Assembly (NCBI RefSeq): GCF_001696615.3
Contig: NZ_CP032279.1
Span: forward strand, 3,410,001-3,474,000
Source: Acinetobacter sp. WCHAc010034
GTDB taxonomy: Bacteria; Pseudomonadota; Gammaproteobacteria; Pseudomonadales; Moraxellaceae
DNA length: 64,000 nt
Reading direction: 5' to 3'
A program made the translations under genes and the position numbers. Below, piece by piece: positions 8,729 through 17,444 of this stretch; position 1 is the stretch's first letter, and every line of letters starts with the position of its first letter. The notes beneath the pieces are model-generated. The model had not been told where the DNA came from and searched no databases. It saw only the letters and a program-made list of their open reading frames with translations.

Positions 8729-9192
8729 ATGCGCGCAACCCATTACCTGCAATTTCCTGCGCCGGATCGGTCAGGCCGAAGCAGCCAGCGCCGTGCTTGA
8801 TTCATGCGCTGGAAGGAAGCAGGCCTGTTAAGGCGGCAAGATAGGGCAGAGTCTTCCAGATGCTTTCACAGCGCCGTTTTACCGAGCTAAACCGCATCAT
8901 TGGCAAAACCGGCATGCTAAAGAATAGATATTTTCCGCTGAAATCTCTAAACTAGCGCCCTTATTCAGCGCTCCTGTTTCTGTTCCTGCAAAATCTAAAT
9001 ACTGTTTAATGCATTCAGCCCAGCTTCGCGGTTCAGTTCGGCGGGACTGGTTTTACCGGATTCAGTGCAATGCCGGCTGCAGTCTGCTTAACCTATCCGC
9101 GGAAGATGGCTTGCGGAATGCTTGAAATGCCGGATAGCTCTGATGCGCTGTGGCCGCGCGCCCATTCAATGAAGTTAAACGAGGTTGAAAAA
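8729..9192. other. Intergenic region before dusB
   Basis: No supported gene. A reading frame in phase with dusB stays open back to an ATG at 9070, but the extra residues do not match the family, so I treat them as leader DNA. No clear regulatory element is seen. Confidence 0.4.
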
Positions 9193-10236
9193 TTGAGTCA
9201 AAACAATGTAATTAAAGAATTGTTTGAAAGATCAATCGATAAGAAGCTTTGGGTTGCGCCGATGGCGGGCGTAACCGACAGGCCTTTCAGAACCTTATGC
9301 AAATACTTTGGCGCAGGGCATGCCGTCAGTGAAATGATGACCTCGGATAAAACGCTGCGCATGAGCAAAAAAAGCCTGTACCGCGCCAATTTTGACGGCG
9401 AGCTGGCGCCGATTTCCGCCCAAATTGCCGGCTCAGACCCGCTGGAGCTGGCGGAAGCCGCCCGCTATCAGGTGGCCAACGGCGCGCAGATTGTGGACAT
9501 CAACATGGGCTGCCCGGCAAAGAAAGTCTGCAGCCGGCTGGCGGGCTCAGCGCTGCTGAAAGATGAAGATCTGGTGGCGCGCATTTTAGATGCGGTGGTG
9601 GCTGCTGTTGATGTGCCGGTAACGCTGAAAACGCGCTTAGGGTATCTGAATGGCCATGAAAACATCATGAGGGTTGCAAAGCGCGCCGAAGAAGCCGGCA
9701 TTGCTGCTTTGGCGCTGCACGGCCGCACCCGTGAAGACATGTATTTGAACACTGCGCGCTACGAACTGATTAAGGATGTCAAGGCGATGCTGAACATTCC
9801 GGTGATTGCCAATGGCGATATTGACAGTCCGGAAAAAGCCAAATATGTGCTGGATTATACCGGGGCGGATGCGGTGATGATTGGGCGGGCGGCGCAAGGG
9901 CGGCCTTGGATTTTCCGTGAAATTGGCCATTATTTAATGACCGGCGAGCATTTGGCCGCGCCAGGCATTGAAGAAGTCAAATCCGTGCTTCTGGGGCACT
10001 TGGCCGAACTTTATGCGTTTTATGGCGAATACTCAGGCTGCCGCATTGCGCGCAAGCATATCGCGTGGTACAGCAAAGGCCTGCGTTCCAGCAATGAATT
10101 CCGCCAGAACATGTATAAAGTGGAATCCACAGCAGAGCAGTTTAAAGTGGTTGAAGACTATTTCAATCATTTGCTGGCGCATGGCGAAATCATGAGTGAT
10201 GTGCAGGTTGAGCAGGTTAATTTGCTGGAAAGTTAA
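9193..10236 (+). CDS. dusB: tRNA-dihydrouridine synthase B
   Basis: An FMN enzyme that reduces specific uridines in the tRNA D-loop using NADPH. The TIM-barrel signatures are present: WVAPMAGVTDRPFR near the N-terminus, QIAGSDP, DINMGCPAKKV with the catalytic Cys, LKTRLGY, ALHGRTR, IANGDI and IGRAAQGRPWIF. I chose the TTG at 9193, with GAGGTTG upstream, because DusB proteins start only a few residues before the APMAG motif. An ATG at 9169 or 9070 would add unmatched residues. In many gammaproteobacteria dusB is followed by fis; no fis gene follows here. Confidence 0.92.
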   Translation: MSQNNVIKELFERSIDKKLWVAPMAGVTDRPFRTLCKYFGAGHAVSEMMTSDKTLRMSKKSLYRANFDGELAPISAQIAGSDPLELAEAARYQVANGAQIVDINMGCPAKKVCSRLAGSALLKDEDLVARILDAVVAAVDVPVTLKTRLGYLNGHENIMRVAKRAEEAGIAALALHGRTREDMYLNTARYELIKDVKAMLNIPVIANGDIDSPEKAKYVLDYTGADAVMIGRAAQGRPWIFREIGHYLMTGEHLAAPGIEEVKSVLLGHLAELYAFYGEYSGCRIARKHIAWYSKGLRSSNEFRQNMYKVESTAEQFKVVEDYFNHLLAHGEIMSDVQVEQVNLLES

Positions 10237-10558
10237 GCCATTTTTCCGCAGAAAAGACAGGCTTAATGGAGATTCCGGTATCAATCTCATCACGAATGCT
10301 ATTTTATCAGCATCAATGCCTTCTGCAGTATCCGTCCTTTCAAGCTCAGGAAGTCTGCCTGAATCTTGCATTTTTGCAATCTTCTGAGCTGGCATCCGCG
10401 CTGCTTCATTTTGCGCGGGCTGATCCGAGTCATTCCCGATGGAACCGGTTAGGCCTTACTTTCCACATGTTCTTCCGTATCGCCGCTTTAAATCATGCCG
10501 GCTGACAGGAAGAACAGTCGGTCATACAATGCGCTAACCGCTTTAAGGCAGCTTAGGC
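10237..10558. other. Intergenic region between convergent dusB and nitronate monooxygenase genes
   Basis: No supported gene. Two small plus-strand frames overlap here in different phases and resemble nothing known to me. No good terminator hairpin is seen. Confidence 0.35.
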
Positions 10559-11602
10559 TCAGGCGATATTCATTTCCAGAACCAGCTGGTTGACTAAATC
10601 GGCGGCTTCAAGCTCACGGATTTGCGCCGCATTGCTGCCGGCCCAAAATGCGCCAAAGCCATGATCTCCCTGCTGGGACGCCGCGGCATGCAGCTGTTTG
10701 CCCAAGTCATAGGCATAAGGGTAGGCAGCAACCGGCGGACGGTCCGGCGCATCTACTTGAGTATGCCAATGGTTGATCAGGCCGCGCGCAGGGCGTCCTG
10801 AAATGCTGGCCGTAACTTGGGTCAGCGGCTGATTGAACAGCGCCTTGCGGTAAGCGTCATTGGCATTAGAGGTTTTGCACTGCACAAAGGCTGTGCCCAG
10901 CTGCACCGCATCGGCGCCGAGCTGCAGCATCGCTTTGGCCTGCTGTCCGATCATAATGCCGCCGGCGGCAACAACCGGCGCGCTGCAGTGCTTTTTCAGC
11001 AGCTGTACCAGATCTGCCGTTTTGATGCAGCTGTCAAAGCTTTGGTTGAAAATGCCGCGGTGGCCGCCGGCTTCAATGCCTTGCGCAATAATAATATCAA
11101 TGCCGGCTGCTTCAATCGCCTGCGCCTCGGTCAAATGGGTTGCGGAAACCAGAGTGATGATGCCGGCATTTTTCAGCGCCTGAATCTGATGCGCATGCGG
11201 AATGCCGAAGTGGAAGCTGACCGCCTTAGGCCGGGTTTCTAAAAGGACATTTAAAAAGTCGTCATTGTCCAGAAAGCTTGGGTAGATGCAGCGCAGCTGT
11301 TCCGGCGGAGTGGCGCCGTATTTTGCAAATTGCGGCTGCAGGTGCTGAATCCATTGCTGCGCTGTTTGGCTGTCTAAAGCAGCGCTTTGATGGCAGAAGA
11401 AATTGACTTGAAACGGCTGATCGGTCAGCGCTTGGGTGGCTAGAATCTGCTGGCGCGCGGCTTCTGCCGTGCTGGCGCCTAAGCCGAGTGAGCCCAGCGC
11501 GCCTTGGTTGGAAACTTCTGCAGCCAATTCAGGGGTGGATACGCCAGCCATCGGCGCTAAAAAAATCGCATGTTTTATTTCAAGCTGTTCTAATAAAGTC
11601 AT
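10559..11602 (-). CDS. Nitronate monooxygenase-family flavoprotein
   Basis: An FMN-dependent TIM-barrel enzyme of the nitronate monooxygenase (2-nitropropane dioxygenase) family, 347 residues, which oxidises alkyl nitronates. FLAPMAGVSTPELAAEVSNQGALGSLGLG is the N-terminal FMN motif region. IIAQGIEAGGHRG is the conserved phosphate-binding segment with the catalytic His. VVAAGGIMIGQQA and ALQLGADAVQLGTAF complete the cofactor site. The ATG at 11602 has AAGGAG 8 bases upstream; a longer in-frame start is less likely. Single gene. Confidence 0.87.
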   Translation of the reverse strand: MTLLEQLEIKHAIFLAPMAGVSTPELAAEVSNQGALGSLGLGASTAEAARQQILATQALTDQPFQVNFFCHQSAALDSQTAQQWIQHLQPQFAKYGATPPEQLRCIYPSFLDNDDFLNVLLETRPKAVSFHFGIPHAHQIQALKNAGIITLVSATHLTEAQAIEAAGIDIIIAQGIEAGGHRGIFNQSFDSCIKTADLVQLLKKHCSAPVVAAGGIMIGQQAKAMLQLGADAVQLGTAFVQCKTSNANDAYRKALFNQPLTQVTASISGRPARGLINHWHTQVDAPDRPPVAAYPYAYDLGKQLHAAASQQGDHGFGAFWAGSNAAQIRELEAADLVNQLVLEMNIA

Positions 11603-11837
11603 AAGCAAAGCTCCTTGCGTCTCTCTCACTGTGCCTAAGCCTTGGAAATTTGGCAAATAATATTCGCTATTTCGTTGTGGAATATTCAGGCTGGGGTATT
11701 CAGGCAGGGCAAAGCCTACTTTTCCGCATACAGCTGGATGATGAGGAAGCGCGGCTGAAATGAAAAATCGCTTTCATGGCCATTTTATGCATAATACGGG
11801 GCAAGATTTAAAGATATTGAAATGATTGAGTAAAGCC

Positions 11838-12359
11838 ATGAAGCCGATGTTCGCCGCGACCATTTTATCCAGTCTATTCATCAGCGCCTGCTTTTCTGAA
11901 GAGCAGCAGAAAGCTGAAGTTGATCCGAAAATTTACGCAGCTAAAGACGCGCAGGATCTGCAGCTGAAAATTGATCAGCTGAATAGCCGGCTGGCGCAGG
12001 AGTTCCGGCAGTTTAAGCAGAAAGAAAGCTTTGCTTTTTCAGATCAGTCTGCGCTGGATACGGCAAACTTGAGAACGCTGAATCTGCATCCTGTCAGCTC
12101 GACTTCATTAAAGCCGACCAAAGAGGCCTATTGCGTGATGATGAACGGCTACTTCAATGAACTGTACCGCTTAGGGCATTACAATTTAAATCTGCTGGAT
12201 GCGGTTAAAATGAACAATGCGCCGAAAACCGGCTTAAAGCAGAAGTTTGAAAATGCTGATCAATTCTATAAGTTTATTTTAGATGAGCACAGCAGCTATA
12301 AGCAGGCGCAGCAGGTTATGGGCTTTGGCTGCAATTTGCGCGGCGCGTTAAGCCCTTAA
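11838..12359 (+). CDS. Hypothetical lipoprotein
   Basis: A 173-residue protein I do not recognise. From the ATG at 11838 it has a signal sequence ending in ISAC, a good lipobox, so it is likely a lipoprotein. The segment DLQLKIDQLNSRLAQEFRQF is predicted helical and coiled-coil-like. The rest is polar with two cysteines. An in-frame TTG at 11826 would add four residues. It stands alone between a flavoprotein and a transporter and shares a bidirectional terminator with the latter. Confidence 0.65.
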   Translation: MKPMFAATILSSLFISACFSEEQQKAEVDPKIYAAKDAQDLQLKIDQLNSRLAQEFRQFKQKESFAFSDQSALDTANLRTLNLHPVSSTSLKPTKEAYCVMMNGYFNELYRLGHYNLNLLDAVKMNNAPKTGLKQKFENADQFYKFILDEHSSYKQAQQVMGFGCNLRGALSP

Positions 12360-12392
12360 TTTGCCGGTTCTGCGGAATAGCCGCTGAAAATA

Positions 12393-12420
12393 AACAAGCC
12401 CATCATTTGATGGGCTTGTT
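12393..12420. terminator. Bidirectional terminator
   Basis: A 13-bp perfect stem AACAAGCCCATCA/TGATGGGCTTGTT with a TT loop lies between convergent genes and is T-rich on both strands. Confidence 0.85.
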
Positions 12421-12426
12421 TGCGGT

Positions 12427-13638
12427 TTAGCAGCCGGTTAATTTTTCCGGCTGCGGGCGTTCGCCGGGAAAGAAAGCCGGGCGCAGCTTAACGCCAATGC
12501 TGTTGCCGGCAAAGGCGAAAACCAGCCACAGCCAGCCATGCACGCTGCCGGAGGCAATGCCGCTGAAGTATGCGCCAATATTGCAGCCATAGGCCAGGCG
12601 CGCGCCGTAGCCTAACAGCAGGCCGCCAATGACGGCAGCCAGCAGCGAGCGCTTGGGAATATTGAAATTCGGCGCGAACTTGCCGGCAAGGCTGGCCGCC
12701 AGCAAGGCGCCGAGCATAATGCCGAAATTCATCACCGAAGTAATATCCAGCCAAATCGAATCGCTCAGGGCTTTGGCATTAGCCGGCTGCTGCCAATAGC
12801 TCCATGAAGCGACATCCACACCGGCAAAGCTGGCTGTTTTGGCGGCCCAGACCGCCAGCGCAGACGTTACGCCCCAAGGCCGGCCGGCCAGCGCTAAAGT
12901 GGCGAAATTCAGCAGGGTGAGGAGAACACCGGCCCAAAGCAAAGGCCAAGGGCCGCGGATAAAGCGCTTCCAGCCTTGGGTCTGGCTTTGCGGCTCAGCC
13001 TCTAAGCTGCCGTGGCGCTTCTTTTCAAAATACACCGTGGCGCCGGCAATCAGCGCAAACAGCATGAAATTCAGCAGCAGGGCAGGCATAACGCCAAGGC
13101 TTTGCACCACGGAAATCGGCGCCAAATGCGGCAGGTTGAACCACCAGTCCAAATGCGCCGTGGCGAATAAAGAGCCGGCGCAGAAAAAGGCTAAAGTCAC
13201 AATCATGCGCGCACTGCCGCCGCCAACCGTATACAGCGTGCCGGATGCGCAGCCGCCGCCCAGCTGCATGCCAATCCCGAAGATGAAAGCGCCAATCATC
13301 ACCGACAGGGAAACGGGGCTGACAAAGCCTTCGACCGGATTGCCAAAGAGTTCGCCTGCGCCCAAGGCCGGGAAAAACAGCAGCACGGCGAGCGCCAGCA
13401 TAAGCATTTGCGCGCGCAGCCCGCGGCCGCGGCGCTCCTTAATAAAGACCCGCCAGCTTGAAGTGAAGCCAAAAGATGCATGATACAGGGTCATGCCCAA
13501 TGCACCGCCGATCAGGAACAGCAGGGCCTGATTTAAGCCGGAAATTTGATAAGCGCCGAGCGTGCCGGCAATTAATAAGGCAAAAGCCACCCAAGCCGAT
13601 CCATGTGATCGGCCGGATGGCGCAGCAATAACAGACAT
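12427..13638 (-). CDS. YeeE/YedE-family (TsuA-like) transporter
   Basis: A 403-residue inner-membrane protein with about ten hydrophobic segments. YeeE/YedE proteins import thiosulfate or related sulfur compounds. The two family cysteine motifs are seen: GGGCASGTLYTVGGG near residue 130 and YGCNIGAYFSGIASG near residue 365. Both halves show the duplicated fold. Length fits the fused two-domain form. No tusA/sirA-like or rhodanese partner lies next to it. Confidence 0.85.
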   Translation of the reverse strand: MSVIAAPSGRSHGSAWVAFALLIAGTLGAYQISGLNQALLFLIGGALGMTLYHASFGFTSSWRVFIKERRGRGLRAQMLMLALAVLLFFPALGAGELFGNPVEGFVSPVSLSVMIGAFIFGIGMQLGGGCASGTLYTVGGGSARMIVTLAFFCAGSLFATAHLDWWFNLPHLAPISVVQSLGVMPALLLNFMLFALIAGATVYFEKKRHGSLEAEPQSQTQGWKRFIRGPWPLLWAGVLLTLLNFATLALAGRPWGVTSALAVWAAKTASFAGVDVASWSYWQQPANAKALSDSIWLDITSVMNFGIMLGALLAASLAGKFAPNFNIPKRSLLAAVIGGLLLGYGARLAYGCNIGAYFSGIASGSVHGWLWLVFAFAGNSIGVKLRPAFFPGERPQPEKLTGC

Positions 13639-13759
13639 GGGAGAAAAAATGCAAAATGAATCAGCCGGGTATTGTACGCACTTTAAATATCAGCAAAACA
13701 GATACTGCTTAAATCAATAATGTGGATATCTTATTTTAAATATCAATTTATTTGATGAA

Positions 13760-14461
13760 TTACACTGGCGCAACATCAAAAAGCGAGCCGATCCAGCTGG
13801 CGAATAGCATGGCTGCAACTCCCCAGGCTGTTACCCTGAAACTGCCTTTCAGCATGGAGGTTCCGGCAAAATAGCTGGACAGCGCGCCCAGCAGCGCCAG
13901 CGAAAGCACGCCAACGGCCATGACTGCGGCAGCGGCATACTGCTCAGGGCTGAGCAGTATGGAAAACATGGGCAATAGCGCGCCCAAAGAAAAGGCCACC
14001 GCCGAAGAGCCTGCCGCCAGCAGCGGCTTGGCTGCGGTATTGTCATGAATGCCGATCTCATCTCTGGCATGCGCTTCCAGGGCATTTTTTGCCGTGAGCT
14101 GCACCGCGACTTGGTGCGCCAGCTCTGGCTGCAGCCCGCGCGCAATATAGATTTGCGTCAGTTCTTTCAATTCATTTTCCGGGTTGCGCTGCAGCTCGCG
14201 GTGCTCCATGTCCAAGTCGGCTTTTTCTATATCTTCCTGTGATTTCACCGAAATGTACTCACCGGCGGCCATGGAGCTTGCGCCTGAAATCAGGCCGGCG
14301 ATGCAGGTAATCAGCAGCGTCTGCGCCGATGCGCCGCTGGCTGCCATACCCATAATTAAGCTGGTCACCGAAATAATGCCGTCATTTGCGCCCAGCACCG
14401 CGGCCCTCAGCCAGCCCGTGCGGTGAATATAATGATGCTCGCTATGATGTGGAAAAGACAT
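13760..14461 (-). CDS. VIT1/CCC1-family iron or manganese transporter
   Basis: A 233-residue membrane protein of the vacuolar iron transporter family. The N-terminal GWLRAAVLGANDGIISVTSLIMG is the family signature, and AAGEYISVKSQEDIEKADL leads into the long polar cytosolic loop with acidic metal-binding residues (about residues 85-150). Three hydrophobic helices close the protein. The ATG at 14461 is preferred to an upstream in-frame start that would add an unrelated 32 residues. Substrate, Fe2+ or Mn2+, is inferred from the family. Confidence 0.85.
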   Translation of the reverse strand: MSFPHHSEHHYIHRTGWLRAAVLGANDGIISVTSLIMGMAASGASAQTLLITCIAGLISGASSMAAGEYISVKSQEDIEKADLDMEHRELQRNPENELKELTQIYIARGLQPELAHQVAVQLTAKNALEAHARDEIGIHDNTAAKPLLAAGSSAVAFSLGALLPMFSILLSPEQYAAAAVMAVGVLSLALLGALSSYFAGTSMLKGSFRVTAWGVAAMLFASWIGSLFDVAPV

Positions 14462-14547
14462 GCTGCAGTCCCGTTGATTCAATTTTCTACATAATGGACA
14501 GGATTGAAGCAAAGTTGCAAGCGATATCATTATGATATTGCAGAAAA

Positions 14548-14568
14548 AAGCCCTCATGACGAGGGCTT
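14548..14568 (-). terminator. Terminator of the Ala-rich lipoprotein gene
   Basis: AAGCCCTC/GAGGGCTT with a 5-base loop; on the minus strand it is followed by a run of T. Confidence 0.75.
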
Positions 14569-14600
14569 CTTGATTGGACTGTAACTGCGCAGCGGTGAAA

Positions 14601-14945
14601 TTACTGCTGGGCTTTCTCTTTTACGTCAGCTGCGCTTTTCTCAATGGCGGCAGCCGCGTCAGCAGCAGCATTTTTAGTGGCTTCTTTAGCATTATGCGCT
14701 GCAGCTTCAGTCTTTGCAGCAGCTTCATCTGCAGCTGCGTCAATTTTGGCAGCAGTTTTGTCAGCCGCTGCTTCTGTTTCAGAGGCAGCATGCTCAGCAG
14801 CATTTTTAATGTCGTGGCTGGCTTGGCTGGCGGCGTTTTCAATATGCTCGCCAGTTGTTGCGCCTGTTTCAGGGGCTTTGTCTTTATTGCAGCCCACCAG
14901 GGCAACAGTCGCAGCTAAACCGGCAGCAGCAAGTAATTTATTCAT
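14601..14945 (-). CDS. Alanine-rich helical lipoprotein
   Basis: A 114-residue protein. From the ATG at 14945, with GAGGA upstream, it has a signal peptide ending in the lipobox ALVGC. The mature part is almost entirely Ala, Lys, Glu and Asp in tandem amphipathic helical units (for example AAKIDAAADEAAAKTEAAA), similar in style to LEA or apolipoprotein-like stress proteins and to small Acinetobacter lipoproteins. It has no enzyme motifs. A structural or stress-protective envelope role is inference only. Confidence 0.7.
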   Translation of the reverse strand: MNKLLAAAGLAATVALVGCNKDKAPETGATTGEHIENAASQASHDIKNAAEHAASETEAAADKTAAKIDAAADEAAAKTEAAAHNAKEATKNAAADAAAAIEKSAADVKEKAQQ

Positions 14946-15156
14946 TGGGATATTCCTCTTTTTTGTTGTGCCCGTAGCATGGGCTGGAAGTATATTAGCT
15001 GATAAAATAATCAATAAACGCTCAAAAATTGTTGATTATGTGTAACTTTATGGATTGAATGAATATTTTAAAGTTTCATTGTTTGATGTTCCGCCTAAGG
15101 CTTTGAGGCGTAAGCACTTCAAGTTTTGATTTGAAGCGCTTAAAAACTGCAAATAA

Positions 15157-15462
15157 CTATAAAAAAGTTGCTTGATTAATATGCGATAAAGGCTGATTGA
15201 TTTCAAATATTCTGCTGCGGATATTTTGGATGCCAAAGCCTTCTAGCCGGGCAGTATGCATTTTCAGATACTGTTCTGCATGAGATGCAGTGTCAAAAAG
15301 ATAGATGCCGCCTGCTTCCTGAGTATCTTTATTTTCAGTCCATATCTTCCACAGCATGTCATCTTCATGATTAATGCTTTCAGCGAGCGGCTGAAAGGCT
15401 TTGGACATCTCTGTGCCAAATGGCCCTTGAGTCGGGAAATCTACCTGAAGGATTACAGCCAT
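15157..15462 (-). CDS. YdhR-like putative monooxygenase
   Basis: A 101-residue protein of the YdhR/dimeric alpha-beta barrel family. It starts MAVILQVDFPTQGPFG and contains the family's ending of the second strand, WKIWTENKDTQEAGGIYLFDTASHAEQYLKMH. Family members are named monooxygenases by fold; no substrate has been fixed. The ATG at 15462 gives the normal length. No operon partner. Confidence 0.75.
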   Translation of the reverse strand: MAVILQVDFPTQGPFGTEMSKAFQPLAESINHEDDMLWKIWTENKDTQEAGGIYLFDTASHAEQYLKMHTARLEGFGIQNIRSRIFEINQPLSHINQATFL

Positions 15463-15536
15463 AATTATGCGCTCTGACAATAGGTGAAAAAATTATAGCA
15501 TTGGATAGGGACGCGCAATTTTTTTATTCTAAAGAT

Positions 15537-15564
15537 AAAAAGCCCGCATAAATGCAGGCTTTTT
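15537..15564 (-). terminator. Terminator of metK
   Basis: AAAAAGCC and GGCTTTTT flank GCAT/ATGC with one mismatch. T-runs occur on both strands. It lies 19 bases after the metK stop. Confidence 0.8.
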
Positions 15565-15582
15565 ATTGGGAAATCTAAAAAA

Positions 15583-16749
15583 TTAAAGGCCGGCAGATGC
15601 TTTAAGCGCTTCAACTTTGTCGGTTTTTTCCCAGGTAAATGCAGTGTCCGAACCTTCGCGGCCAAAGTGGCCATAGGCAGCGGTTTGCTTATACATTGGC
15701 TGAATTAGGTTCAGCATGCGGGTAATGCCGTAAGGGCGCAGGTCAAAGTGCTCGCGGACCAATTGAATAATCAATTCATCCGAAACCTTGCCGGTGTTGA
15801 AAGTGTTGATTGAAATAGATGTCGGCTCTGCTACGCCAATGGCATAAGACACTTGAATTTCACATTTGTCCGCCAAACCGGCAGCCACAATGTTTTTCGC
15901 GACATAACGGCCTGCGTAAGCAGCTGAACGGTCAACTTTCGATGGATCTTTGCCGGAGAAAGCGCCGCCGCCGTGGCGCGCCATGCCGCCGTAAGTATCA
16001 ACAATAATTTTACGGCCGGTTAAGCCGCAGTCGCCCACAGGGCCGCCAATCACGAACAGGCCTGTTGGGTTGATATGGAATTTTGTGCCTGCATGGAACA
16101 TTTCAGCTGGAATGATTTTCTTCACGATTTCTTCAATCACAGCTTCTTTCAGGTTCGCTTGTGAAATTTCAGCATCGTGCTGGGTTGAAAGCACAACCGC
16201 ATCCAAACGCACCGGCTTGCCGTTTTCATAGGCAAAAGTCACTTGGCTTTTTGCGTCTGGACGCAGCCAAGGCAGTGAACCGTCGCGGCGCAATTCAGCC
16301 TGCTTTTCCATTAAGCGGTGCGCATATGAAATAGGCGCCGGCATCAATACGTCAGTTTCACGGCTGGCATAGCCAAACATGAGGCCTTGGTCGCCCGCGC
16401 CTTGATCTTCAGGTTTTTGACGGTCAACACCCTGAGCAATTTCAGGCGACTGCTTGCCGATCATGTTGATGACCGCGCAGGTAGAACCGTCGAAACCGAG
16501 GTCAGTGTGGTGGTAACCAATGCCATTTACGGTATGGCGAACGATTGCTTCAAAGTCAACGTTGGCAGTTGTTGTGATTTCACCAGCAAGTACTACAGCA
16601 CCTGTTTTTACAAGCGTTTCACAAGCAACCCGCGCATATGGGTCTTCTTTTAAGATTGCATCCAAAATGGCGTCACTGATTTGGTCAGCCATTTTATCCG
16701 GATGGCCTTCGCTTACAGATTCCGAAGTAAATACAGCGTACTCGCGCAT
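15583..16749 (-). CDS. metK: S-adenosylmethionine synthetase
   Basis: Makes S-adenosylmethionine from methionine and ATP, a cytosolic tetramer. 388 residues from the ATG at 16749. The signatures are plain: [17 protein letters not shown] at the N-terminus, [12 protein letters not shown] (methionine and ATP site), [15 protein letters not shown] (P-loop-like phosphate-binding motif) and the C-terminal domain with VAEPTSI. A start four codons upstream is possible but [11 protein letters not shown] is the usual N-terminus. No riboswitch is evident upstream. Confidence 0.97.
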   Translation of the reverse strand: MREYAVFTSESVSEGHPDKMADQISDAILDAILKEDPYARVACETLVKTGAVVLAGEITTTANVDFEAIVRHTVNGIGYHHTDLGFDGSTCAVINMIGKQSPEIAQGVDRQKPEDQGAGDQGLMFGYASRETDVLMPAPISYAHRLMEKQAELRRDGSLPWLRPDAKSQVTFAYENGKPVRLDAVVLSTQHDAEISQANLKEAVIEEIVKKIIPAEMFHAGTKFHINPTGLFVIGGPVGDCGLTGRKIIVDTYGGMARHGGGAFSGKDPSKVDRSAAYAGRYVAKNIVAAGLADKCEIQVSYAIGVAEPTSISINTFNTGKVSDELIIQLVREHFDLRPYGITRMLNLIQPMYKQTAAYGHFGREGSDTAFTWEKTDKVEALKASAGL

Positions 16750-17444
16750 AAGTCCTATCACAGTTAAATTTAAAAGACGCAGTATGTTACATCGAGTTGC
16801 TTTAAAGGACTAGCTCAAGTCGATTAAATTGGATGAATTTATTTCAATTTATTGACTTTTTATTTGATATGAGCATCTGAAAAATTGATAAACAGCCCGG
16901 ATTTTCAAATTCATTGCTGCCCGCCGCGCTTTTTAAGCTGGACAGATCCGGCATGCAGCGCATGCGGCGTGCTGGATTTTTTATGCGGCAGCCTTTTGAT
17001 TAGCATGAATTATTTTAGATAAATGGCCAGCAGCGTCAGGTGGCAGCGCTACAAGGAATAGTTTTGAATATTCATTCAATTCATTTTTATTCTAAAAAGA
17101 TGAATTTTATTCAGCTTTGCGCTAAACCCGTGTAATTTCATAAAAAGTTAACACATTCCTGCTTAGCTGATGGCGCTGCATAGGCTGCATCCATTTGGCT
17201 TCAAGTGGCTGATTCAGCATTGCTTTTAGGCCTGCAGGCCAAACAGGGCAAAGCGTTCTGCATAAAACAGTGCGCGCGGGCAGCCGGTTGCTCAACAACT
17301 GTGCGAAAAAGGCCTGGATTGTGATTTATTAGTGAAAACTTGTTCCTTAGACTTTACCCCTTGCTGTTTTTTTAAGACAATACGCACAGCTTTGAATTTT
17401 CCTATTCATCATCTTCTTTAAACGATTTAGTTGGACTCTGACCT
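16750..17444. other. Long intergenic region between divergent metK and tkt
   Basis: About 700 bases with no protein-coding gene that I can support. It contains one strong plus-strand terminator at 16946-16982 (listed separately) and the palindrome GGCCTGCAGGCC near 17236. Promoters for metK and tkt must lie at the two ends, but no near-consensus pair stands out. Confidence 0.5.
16946..16982 (+). terminator. Orphan intrinsic terminator, possible sRNA end
   Basis: An 11-bp stem, ATCCGGCATGC pairing with GCGTGCTGGAT (two G-U pairs) around a 10-base loop, is followed at once by six T. It points on the plus strand, yet no plus-strand gene lies upstream: the nearest gene, metK, runs the other way. 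It could end a small RNA started between 16790 and 16900. Confidence 0.6.

Noticed and set aside
9070..9192. 41-residue N-terminal extension of DusB
   Set aside because: DusB proteins begin just before the APMAG motif, and the extension has no matching family sequence; TTG 9193 with an upstream GAGG fits better.
10196..10505. Two overlapping short frames after dusB
   Set aside because: They lie in different phases, lack ribosome sites and resemble nothing known.
16852..16880. TTGACT as the -35 of a small-RNA promoter
   Set aside because: No acceptable -10 box lies 16-18 bases downstream, so it was not listed as a promoter.
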